Program-made: the position numbers and the translations under genes
Notes under the pieces: model-generated
Database searches by the model: none
The model's input: only the letters and a program-made list of their open reading frames with translations
Told to the model about the DNA's origin: nothing
Shown: piece after piece, positions 55,239 through 64,000 of the stretch
Position numbering within the stretch: position 1 is the first letter of the stretch
Layout of the letters: each line of letters starts with the position of its first letter
Source of the DNA: Trichosporon coremiiforme
Taxonomy: Eukaryota; Basidiomycota; Tremellomycetes; Trichosporonales; Trichosporonaceae
Length of the DNA stretch: 64,000 nt
Reading direction: 5' to 3'
Assembly: GCA_039545355.1 (NCBI GenBank)
Contig: BCJJ01000032.1
Coordinates: 124,001 to 188,000 of the forward strand

Positions 55239-56081
55239 CTACTGCTTGGTCTCCGTCACGACAACCTTGGTGCCGGGGAGGACGTAAGGGTTGAGGCGGA
55301 AGTTGCACTGGGGTGTCAGATAGGTACGAGCAAGGAAGAAGCTTCAGAAGGAAGCGACCGCCATGTGCGCGCTCGGCAGCCTTCTCAGCAGCCACGGGAA
55401 ACTCACGTTCGAGTAAGCAACACCGGCACCGAAGCCAGTGCCGAGGGCGATAGGCCAGGCGCGGCGGCGGAACAGGATAACGGAGGCGATAACACCAGCT
55501 CCGAATCCGATACCAGCGTCAACGATGAGGTCGGCGAGCTGCGGTTAGCTAAGAAACCACGTCGAAAAGCTGGCGCCCGCATGTTGCCGTCCTTCAGGAG
55601 AACAGATGACTCCGCGCTCCACATCCGTCCTAGCCCTTCCCACCGCACAACACCGTTCGCGCTTCCTATGTCCTATCGCGCCTGCGACGGTCCGCTCAGA
55701 GGCACGAAGAGAAGACACGTTCACAGCTGAAGCGCCAAGTCTGCAGACAGCAGCGCCGACAGCCACTGGTGCGAACAGATGCACGAAGACCTTCCTCCAC
55801 TCTCAGGACCTTCTGAGTTCAGCCCTCCAAGGAATCTTCGTGGTCCCCATCTTCTCGATGCACTCCGTCGGCTCTCCAACGGCTCGAAGGAATCGCGGAC
55901 GGTCGACATGCGGTCGGCATGCCGCGACATAATGCGAATGACGCGAATGACGTTTTTGATACTCACGCAGGTGTCGAACTGCGGTTGTCAGCTTCACAAT
56001 CGGCGGTTCTCAGCTCACCTTGCGGGCGACGGCGTCCTCGGAGGGAACGGGGGCAGAGACGATGACCTCCTGGTTAGACAT
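55239..56081 (-). CDS. MIC10: MICOS core subunit MIC10/MINOS1 (91 aa, four exons)
   Basis: MIC10 oligomerises to bend the inner mitochondrial membrane at crista junctions. Exons are 56081-56019, 55978-55967 (12 nt), 55538-55407 and 55307-55239. The joined protein contains FDTCLADLIVDAGIGFGAG, a first membrane hairpin ending LFRRRAWP, and a second glycine-rich helix (IALGTGFGAGVAYSNC). The G-x-G-x-G motifs in both helices and the conserved Cys residues are the family hallmarks. The 12-nt exon encodes FDTC, which is conserved, so its inclusion is well supported. The second intron (428 nt) is unusually long for this genome. Length matches yeast Mic10 (97 aa). Confidence 0.93.
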
Positions 56082-56785
56082 GACGGGATTAGGTAGTGGT
56101 GGCTAGTGTGCTGACGATGTTGAATGCTTGCTCGATCGCGTCCACTGGCCGTCGAGGAGCGCTCGCCCGCTCGCCGTGCGCGCGGCGGAGGAAATCGGCC
56201 TTTCCGTGTGCCGGACGCGTGGCGTGGCGGGGTCCCCGCATTCTGGTCTTCGCGGCGAGGCCACTGAAAGTACAGACTTCGACACTCTATCACTCTCAGT
56301 CCGGAGAACCATGCATAAGCGGCGTGACGCGCAGAGTACATGGTGCAGTTTGAGTAACGAAAGGCAGGCACCACCAACGCAACTTGGGAATGTGCGGAAA
56401 TCGGCAAAGCTCACCAATGATCGGCAGCCCCATGGCCACGAAAGGGCGTTTGTGGCAACTGTGGTGTGTCGTAGGACGACGGCGTCTTGCTCACGCTTGT
56501 TAGTTACCATTGAAGATGCATTCATTCTTAACACTCTCCTTTTGATCGTCTGGCCACATGGCAAGTCCGACGCTTCATCATAGCGCTAATGGTCTCCGGA
56601 CTTCATTCGCAACCTCCGCTGAATGATTGGCATGTATGGTCGTCGTGGTCTGTGCTTCGTCCGTGCTCAGAGCGCTCGTCACCCCGCAGCCCTGCAGCAG
56701 ACCTAAACAAACAAAGGCGAGGAAGATCAAGGTTGCCGTAACTATTCCGCCATCATCCTCTCCATCTCTCGCGTACCGCAGGACC
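56082..56785. other. 704-bp divergent region between MIC10 and the M50B gene
   Basis: This holds two promoters. Open frames on both strands overlap and lack protein character. No RNA gene or repeat was recognised. Confidence 0.5.
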
Positions 56786-58091
56786 ATGGCCAACATCGAT
56801 TCAGGCTGGGTGCCGGCCGTGGACCTCGACAGCGCCGTCCAGATGTCCCGAAGAGCCTTCCCTCACCCCAACACCTGGCGTGAGTCGCATGCCTTCGCGC
56901 TTCTTCTCTTTATGACTTAGTCTCGGAGTCTTGACTGCGCTAACGGCAGACAGAGACACTATTATTGGGGCAGTGTGCTGCATTGCCTGCAGCGCAGTGC
57001 TCTGGGCTGTGCCATGGATCCGGGAGTTGGCAGCGGCGCCGAAGGTAAGTAATTCAACTGCAAGAGGGACGTTGCTGACACTGGCGTCTGCCTTCAACCG
57101 TGGTCTTCCTTCATCTCCTTTCGTCTACCCTTCCCTACCGACAACAGATGCTCGTCATCGCCTGTCACGAGATTTGGCACGTCCTGACCGGTCTCACCCT
57201 CGGAGGACAGCTGACCATGCTCTGCATCGATCCCAACATGGGCGGCTTCACGAACTTCATGGGTCCAATCCTTAACCAAGAGCAGAGCGAGTACAGCGGC
57301 TACGTGCCCACAGAAGGTGTCATGTCGGCGGATGGACCTGGCATGTCCTCGATGCTACTGATGGGATACTTCGGGAGCGCGGTCATCGGATTCTTCCTCG
57401 TGGTGAGTCACCTCCTTCTGTGATCCCGCTAATTTCACCTCACAGGTGTGCTCATGTGAGTGGCCAGAAGCTATCATCCGGGGGCTGGTCAAGCTGACAG
57501 TCCAGTCTCCGTCAGCGCCTCCAAGGTCGTTGCCATCTTCATCGCCATCGGCCTCCTGCTCTGCATGTTAAGGGCGTGGCGTAAGACGTAAACTGACAAT
57601 AAATGCAAGAGCTAACCAGCAGTCCGTTCTTCAGTTGCGCGTTTTGGGTTGCGCTCCTCATTGGCCTCTACTTCGCGGCGCACGGCAGCGCTCTGCGCTT
57701 TTACGGTGCGATGACCGCTGAATACCTGGGTCCGTAACTGACGCGCAGTCTGCCTCTTCGGTATCTACAAGTCTGCGTCGGAGCTGACGCCAGGAACAAT
57801 GAACCTCTTCTACGCAGTATGGGACTTCAGCGAACGCCGGCTGTTCCCTCGCGAGCATCCGAGTTGTGCAGAGCACCTGGCCATGAGCATGGGCCTAACC
57901 CCCGGAGGTGAGCTAAGTCAGTGATGACAAAAGCTGAATGCTGTCTGGGCAACGATCTGGATCATCATCGAGACCGGTCTGTTCATTGCATCGCTGTTTG
58001 TCGGTATGCGGCTGTTCCCCGTACGTACGTTGCTGTGGTCCACCGCTTACTGGCTCAGCAATCCGCAGACGAGCAGATGAGGCAAGCGTGA
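56786..58091 (+). CDS. Peptidase M50B-like membrane metalloprotein, about nine small exons, one unresolved junction (about 288 aa)
   Basis: The protein is a fungal M50B-like multi-pass membrane protein with the zinc motif HEIWHVLTG (HExxH) after the first helix. Proposed exons are 56786-56879, 56950-57044, 57148-57402, 57446-57455 (10 nt), 57506-57587, 57620-57705, 57749-57760 (12 nt), 57794-57907, 57934-58020 and 58059-58091. Conserved blocks are GGFTNFMGPILNQEQSEYSG, MSSMLLMGYFGSAVIGFF, VCSFSVSASKVV and a block reading LRFYVCLFGTMNLFYAVWDF after removal of a 33-nt intron (57761-57793), which aligns in length with family members. Exon 6 has tandem CAG acceptors. The join 57907/57934 leaves the frame off by one although the next exon encodes a convincing membrane helix (AVWATIWIIIETGLFIASLF). 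Sequence error, a real frameshift or non-canonical splicing are possible. Confidence 0.75.
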
Positions 58092-59083
58092 GTTCTCAGT
58101 GGAATCGGCGGCGCGTGACGTGTGAATCACGGGATGCAGTGAGCGGTGCCTCGGAGCCAAGGCTTCGGATCGCCCGGAAGCGAGCTTCGGTGACCGTATC
58201 GAGGCATATCGAGGAGTGCGTGGAAGACGTGTCGTGGTCATCTGATCCGGCGCGAGTTTGTTCGGCGCACGAGGCTCATCACGCGGCGCGTAGCACGCGA
58301 AGAGTGTATCAGATAAGAGCACTGAGCTGACGACATTTCCGGACGCTATCTCGGGCTCGGAATTCGGTCTGCGCATCCAGTCAACGTTTCATGCCGACCA
58401 AGTGAACAGACAGACAAGCAGGGTTCGGAGATGCATCGGATTTGACGAAGCGTGCATGCAGCAAACAGGAGGCGCGGCTCTTATCACGCTGAATGCAGAG
58501 CCGGTGCGGAAAATGCGGAGCCTTCAGAGCTCCACGATATGCCCACCGAAGGCTTCTGTGCGGCTAGGTCGGCTGGGCCGATTCGATGGAGCACGGAACG
58601 GGGGCCGTACGCGGCGATTTTGGGTGGGACCTGGGTGGATGCACTGTATGACGCGATCGGTGACAAGATTTAATGATCAGTAAGCCGGCCGGCGCGGCCA
58701 TGCCCGGACAACCAGGTGTCCGCTCAACTTTTGATTTCGTCCATCCTTGTCATCTCCTGTTCCGACACCCCTTCTCACCCTCCTCTCCTACTCTCTTACA
58801 AACGCCCCGAGCGGCGACGATACCCCCCTCGCAGCCCCGCGCCCAACCCTCGCCTGCTGCGGTTTCGAAGCCCGAAAACTCGGCGCCGAAAACGGATAAA
58901 CGAAATAAACAATTTGGATCGTCTTATCACTGTCTCGGCCCGACACAAATTCACACTGTTACTCAGTTGATCAGTTGACGCACGACAAGCGCCCGCCCCG
59001 AAAGCCCGCACGCACGCACGCACGCCAAGCTTAAGCTGGTCGTAACCACCTCCACCCCTCCCGCTCCGCCCGCCGATCTCACC
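58092..59083. other. 1-kb region upstream of ALO1
   Basis: This holds the M50B 3' flank and the ALO1 promoter, with a pyrimidine-rich leader from about 58740. Frames of up to 109 codons are not supported as genes. Confidence 0.5.
59007..59025 (+). repeat. (CGCA)n microsatellite in the ALO1 leader
   Basis: Four and three-quarter copies of CGCA lie 59-77 bases before the ALO1 start, probably in its 5' untranslated region. Confidence 0.8.
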
Positions 59084-60702
59084 ATGGCGTCGACATCGGG
59101 TCCGTCACCGAACACGACGACGTTCCCTGTCCCGCAGTCCTCGGTCCCGGCGACGCTGACGACTGATCTCGAAAATGTCGACACGGACCTGCTCGAGCGC
59201 AACCTCGCCTCCCTGATCGAGCCGCCGGCAAGTGCCTTCTTTACGAACTGGGCGCGCACGTTCGAGTGCCGCCCCGAGCGCGTGTACGCCCCGCGAACGC
59301 CGGAACAGTGTCGCCAGATCGTCGAGCTCGCGCGAAGACTAGGCAAGAGCGTGCACCCCGTCGGGGTGGGACACTCCCCCTCCGACCTGGGGTGCACGAA
59401 TGGGTGGCTCGTGCGCATGGAGGGCGTGAATGGCGCGCTGCAGGTGAGCACCATCGCCCCTAGATATGGCGTATCGGCATGGGAGCTGACGGCAGATTTC
59501 CGCCGAGAACGAGACGGCAAACTTCCGCGCCGGCACGACACTGCATGCCGTGCATGCGGCGCTGATGAAGAACGACCCGCCGCTCGCGCTGCGAAACCTC
59601 GGCTCGATCTCAGACCAGACGATCGCGGGCCTGATCTCGACTGCGTCGCACGGAAGTGGAGTCCGGTATCCCGTCGTGAGCGAGGACGTCGTCTCGCTCC
59701 TCCTCGTCCTGCCGCTACCCGGTGCGCCTGTCGTTCGCGTGTCGCGCGCACAGGACCCGGATCTCTTCCGCGCATCGCAGTGCGGATTAGGCGCGACGGG
59801 TCTCATCCTCGAGGTTGAGATGCGGATCGAGCCGTCCTATCGCTTGAAGGAGATCAAGGAGGGCCGGCCGGTCGACGAGGTGCTCGACAACCTCGACACG
59901 ATTAAGGGGTCCGCTCAGCACGTCCGTGTCTGGTGGTACCCCGAGGGCGGCATGGTTGTCGCTCGCGCTAATAGAACGTACGAGCCCGCCCAGCCCGTCA
60001 AGAGCTGGTGGGGCGAGTTCCTCGGCTTCCACGTCACGCAGTTCCTCCTCTTCATCAGCCGGTATGTGCGCTCCTTCACGCCGTACGTCGGCAAGTGGGC
60101 GTGGAACCTCGCCAAGGTCGGCGGCACGACTGTGGACGAGGGATACCGCGTCTTCAACTTTGACTGTCTCGTGAGTGGCCCCCTCCCTCCTTAAACGCTC
60201 GCCGCTTCGGGGTCGATCACTGTAAGCTGACAGCCAGTTCCCGCAGTACACGTCCGAGTACGCGCTGCCGTCGTCTGCCGCCGTGCCCGTCCTCGAGGCG
60301 CTGCGCGAGTACCTCTCCGACATGCGCAAGGAGGGACTGTACCCGCACTTCCCCGTCGAGATCCGCTGGTCCGGCCCCGACGACATTCCTATGTCGCCCT
60401 CGTACGGGCGCGAGACGTGCTGGATCGGTATCGTCCAGTATCGACCTTACGGGCTTGCGGTGCCGTATCGCAAGTTCCAGGCCGGCTTCGCCAAAATCTG
60501 CGCCGAGCATGGCGGGCGGCCGCATTGGGCCAAGGAGCACGATCTTGGCCCCAAGGAGATTGAGGCCATGTACGAGAAGTCGGGACAGTGGAAGGAGGTC
60601 GTGGCGCGTGTTGACCCCGAGGGCGTCCTCCGTAATGAGTACATTCGGAGACATTTCGGGGGAGACAACATTCCCGCCAGGTTGTTCAAGAAGCGTCAGT
60701 AG
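59084..60702 (+). CDS. ALO1: D-arabinono-1,4-lactone oxidase ALO1 (499 aa)
   Basis: ALO1 performs the last step of D-erythroascorbate synthesis, oxidising D-arabinono-1,4-lactone with oxygen at the mitochondrial membrane. Exons are 59084-59443, 59496-60170 and 60238-60702; introns of 52 and 67 nt are all phase 0. The FAD-binding PCMH domain contains SVHPVGVGHSPSDLGCTNGW with the His that carries the flavin (about residue 95), FRAGTTLHAVHAAL, and NLGSISDQTIAGLISTASHG. The C-terminal ALO domain ends with the family motif RPHWAKEH (about residue 441). Length is close to yeast Alo1 (526 aa). An N-terminal Ser/Thr/Pro-rich extension of about 30 residues precedes the conserved FTNWARTFECRPERVYAPRT. 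Confidence 0.95.
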
Positions 60703-60875
60703 ATGGAGCTGTACGGTGACTTATAGATCTAGACTTAGTGCTTACTCTTTATACTCTTCTTCCTTAGTTATACATAGGGTGCCATGTACGCAGTACATTG
60801 CTGGCTTTCGGTGGTGCACATTGTACAACTCGGTGTTACATACACAATCACTTTGACTACATATTGATTGGACAT

Positions 60876-63800
60876 CTAGTCAGAGTCCTCATCCACCAGT
60901 TGTCTCGCTCGCCCGCGGTCACGTTTCTCCTTCTTCTCGCGCTCCAACTTCTCTAGTCTCTTCTTCCACGGGTCTTCCTCAAGCTCCGGCTCTGGTTTGT
61001 TGTCCTGAATGGTTCGCTTGGGGGCTCTGGGCCTGTGCTTGGCCGCATCGTTCGCCTTGATCGTCTTCGCCATGTCTGGATTCATTGCCAGGATTTGCAG
61101 GCCAATCTCGAAGATCTGCCTCTCCTCCGGCGAATCCTTGAACACTTTGTCATGCTGGAGGGCTGTGAGTCAGTGGACGAAGCTCCGCGAGCTGGCTTAC
61201 TGATGATTCCCAACTCTTTCATGAGGCGCTTCTCGGCTGTTTCAGACGGGTCGCCGCCACCATCGGACTCGAGCTCGCTGAGCAGAGCGCTGTCCTTCTT
61301 TGCTTGGATTCTCTGGCGTTTCATCTCCTTGTTACGCCTCTGCTTGCGAATATCCGCCCCCTCGCCCTGGTGTCAGTCACGTTCAACTAAACCACTCACA
61401 TCATCTTCCTCGTCAGACTCGTCCTCGTATTCGGCAGCCAGCAAGTCGGCGCGAACCTGATTTTCGACAAGCTGTACGCGTTCAAGCTGTTGACGTTAGC
61501 AGCGGAGCGCGCATGACACGAACATTCTGGGTGACGAAGCCCTCGGGGCGGTAACGGAAGATGTTCTTGAGCCCGAACAGCTCCCCCTTTTGTCCTTCGC
61601 TGCCTTCATACGTTCGGCGCTCAAAGGTCGCGTCGTTCATCTGTCGCGCCCGTTGCTGTTTGTAAACTGGACGGAATCAGTAGAGATATGACGGTGGCCT
61701 ACTTTGCCTTGAATACATGAGTTCTTCGACTGTGCCTTTGCCGAAGAGTCGGTAAACATCCCTAGCTGTCAGTCTGAGGTTCGGGTGAGTAGGTACTCAC
61801 ACAGGGCGCTTCTGTCCGATGCGGAAAGCTCGGTCCATCGCTTGCATATCATTTGCGGGGTCTTAGCATTAGCACGGTCTCTCCGATGCTTCGGTAGCCA
61901 TTGCATGTACTCACTCCAGCTTGGGTCAAAGATCACGACTTTGTTTGCCTTAATGTGAGCTGATGCAAACGTCGAATACCCACAGCGGTCAAATTCAACC
62001 CCACACCGCCTGCCAGAGTGCTAACAAGCATGATGAAAAGATCCTGCGTGGGATCCTGAAACTTGTCCACCATCTCTCTTCGATCGTCCTGGTCCAGTTC
62101 TCCCGAGAACAGCCCATGAGTGTAGTCCGGCACCATAGATTAGCGCGGTTGACTGCCGAGAGCTTACGGTAGATACGGATGAACCCTTGAATCATCTTGA
62201 GCAGTCGGACTGATGTTGAGAAGATGAGCACCTTGTTCCTCTCCTCAGGATCTGCATGCCACTTTTCGAGTAGATTGACGAGCACCTGATCGTCAGTTGC
62301 AGGCTACAACTAAGGCGCCCTCACAATCCACTTGCCACAGTTGGCAGGGTCGCTGCAGTTAGTGCCGTTCACAAAAGTCAGCTCACTAGATTGCTTCGTT
62401 GCTCTTGTCCTTGTCTGGGTCGTAAATGTCACCAGTCTACCATCAGCGGTGAATGTCTGGAGCTTGCTTACGCAAAACTTGAAGAAGAGGGCACTGGCGT
62501 CTCGCTGTGTACGTCAGCTAAATGCTTTTGATGAGACACCCACGGCTTCATCAGCGTCCTCGTCGCCTGTGGTTAGTGGTCAAGAGCAGATGCCTGCGCC
62601 TTACCTTGATAGAGAAGGGCCAGATGCTTCGTGTCAGCGCTCCTCGATGACGGGTAGGCTTACATTGCTGATGCGGCCGAACGCGTTGAAACTGCCCATC
62701 AGCTCAAGATATTGGGAAGACTTACAGTCTGAGCTGCGCCCCTCTGGCATCGTTTCCCAGTAGTTCCGAGTAGAAATCCTCCTTCGGGTTATGGTTGATC
62801 AGGGCTTGCACCTCTGCACTTATGAGCTTGACACAAATCAGTAACTCACCATCGGATTCCACCGCCCGCTGATAGACTTCTGCTTGCCGAGAGCCAAGAG
62901 GGCAAAGCAAGGGCCAATCTCTCTTCTTCGGCATCTCATGGGCGATGAGTCGCTTATCTCGACGAAGGTAAAAGTGCGGCAGAATCTTCTGACTGAGCTC
63001 GCCTACTCGTTTCTGATGATCAGAAGCGACCGAGAGTAAGCACAATGATTAGCCACTCACCACTGCGTTTACCATCTCTACAATGCTCCCATCGAACTTG
63101 TGCCCGTGATTGATAGGATTAACCGCATAATTCTTCCACTGAGCCTGTGTGCCCGCCCATCCTCGCCACACGAAGTCGAGAACGCTCCACATTTCCTCGA
63201 TTCTGTTCTGCACCAATGTTCCGGTAAGCGCAAAACATGCGCGGGAACTGATGCTCTTGGCGGCGCGCGCAAGTTGCGAGTCGTGCCGTTTCATCTTGTG
63301 AGCTTCATCGACGATCACCGTCCTGAGGTATTAGTCAATCCACCGACTGCAACTCACGAGAACGGGAGGCCCTTCAGCTGACCGACGAGAGCATGAGAAA
63401 CTAGGACTTGACCGTAAGTTTTGGCGGTGTTGTGAACTCACCGATATCCAAATACCCTCTACTCATCATCTTGGACACTTCATGGCTAGTGCTGGAAGAC
63501 CAGACCGCATACTCGAAGTACCCCCACTTCTGTCAGAAGACGAGAACGCTTGGAACCTACGGTATCTAGCTCTCGAGCCCACTATCCCATCAGCACTCTG
63601 ATTAGAGTCTCACTCACGTTGAACAGCAAGGACTTGGGACACACGATGAGCGCCGTGGGCCATTTCTGTGGTGGGATGTACTTCTTCTCAACGTAGCGAA
63701 TGGTATTCTTGCGCCGCCGATAATCTCTCGAAGTACCCGTTTTGCGCATGATTGCGGACAGCTATGATATGTCAGTGAGACTCACCAAGGCCGACACTTA

Positions 63801-64000
63801 CGAACGAGATGACTTGGATCGTCTTCCCCAATCCCATGTCATCACCGAGCACTCCGCCATGGCCCTGTTTATACTTCCTGTACAAGAAGGCAGCTCCAAC
63901 ACGCTGGTAGTCTCGAAGAAATCGATTGATGCTTCTCGGAATCACGATGCTGGGGTCTTCGGGATCCAGGGAGAGCGAACCAATCGACGCCTGCGCGTCG
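60876..64000 (-). CDS. SNF2-family ATPase, ERCC6L2/Rad26-like, 3' part (at least 768 aa, 23 exons, truncated by window edge)
   Basis: This is a nuclear DNA translocase of the CSB/ERCC6L2 branch, expected in DNA repair. The 5' end lies beyond 64000. Exons (minus) run 64000-63802, 63761-63618, 63581-63561 (21 nt), 63529-63442, 63400-63358, 63322-63061, 63012-62850, 62813-62726, 62691-62664, 62626-62605, 62566-62544, 62504-62472, 62436-62387, 62352-62325, 62285-62168, 62132-61984, 61948-61915, 61861-61801, 61773-61703, 61666-61524, 61486-61400, 61366-61201 and 61162-60876. Helicase motifs are GDDMGLGKT (I), VDEAH (II), LTGTLVQNR (III), [12 protein letters not shown] (V) and [15 protein letters not shown] (VI). 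IYKQQRARQ and [11 protein letters not shown] after the motor match ERCC6L2. All frames join, but the intron 62167-62133 ends in GG instead of AG. Confidence 0.88.

Noticed and set aside
57581..57587. First donor (GTAAGA) at the end of exon 5 in the M50B-like gene
   Set aside because: It gives the wrong phase for the next exon; the second donor (GTAAAC at 57588) restores it.
1..64000. CRISPR arrays, prophage, rRNA operons
   Set aside because: None seen. Repeats in the window are short microsatellites or a single 22-bp duplication, and gene structure is eukaryotic throughout.

Overview
This window looks like an ordinary chromosomal segment of a basidiomycete yeast, most likely a tremellomycete (Trichosporonales or a relative). 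The reasons are GC-rich coding sequence, many very short GT-AG introns (typically 34-45 nt) with CTAAC/CTGAC branch points just upstream of the acceptor, divergent and convergent gene packing, a BiP ending in HDEL, and a Cas1-type polysaccharide O-acetyltransferase. I saw no rRNA, convincing tRNA, CRISPR array, prophage or intact transposon. Species assignment is inference.

Layout. From 1 to about 12.5 kb the region is gene-poor: a Ser/Pro-rich protein of unknown function (1103-2812) and an MFS permease of the allantoate/Dal5 type (8094-9677, minus). From 12.5 to 20.5 kb lie MCM2, an NDUFAF2-like complex I assembly factor, a luciferase-domain (DUF5519-like) protein and HRD3/SEL1L. From 21 to 34.6 kb lie a disordered protein, CDC45 (six exons, minus), a phospholipase D (eight exons) and another disordered protein. 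From 36.4 to 46.3 kb lie ERV2, ATX1, SPC3, KAR2/BiP and DBF4. From 46.7 to 64 kb lie an extended SDR, CAS1, an RNase H-like plus RRM protein, a 74-residue membrane protein, MIC10, an M50B-like metallopeptidase, ALO1 and the 3' part of an ERCC6L2-like SNF2 ATPase that runs off the right edge.

Two functional themes recur. MCM2, CDC45 and DBF4 all act in origin firing: Dbf4-dependent kinase acts on the Mcm2-7 ring so that Cdc45 can join. The MCM2 and CDC45 promoters carry an ACGCGT box next to a TTCGCG element, and the DBF4 promoter has ACGCG cores. HRD3 (ERAD), ERV2 (disulfide formation), SPC3 (signal peptidase) and KAR2 (chaperone) all serve ER protein handling, and the KAR2 promoter has an exact TGACGTGG unfolded-protein-response motif. 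Smaller themes are mitochondrial (NDUFAF2, MIC10, ALO1) and cell surface (CAS1).

Exon models were built by hand from splice consensus, frame continuity and family similarity. Several depend on tiny exons (10-28 nt). Three loci do not resolve cleanly and are reported as findings: an intron ending in GG in the SNF2 gene, a one-base frame conflict in the M50B gene, and an SDR gene with no in-frame ATG next to a 22-bp tandem duplication. I found no convincing undescribed system; the most unusual protein is the RNase H-like plus RRM fusion.
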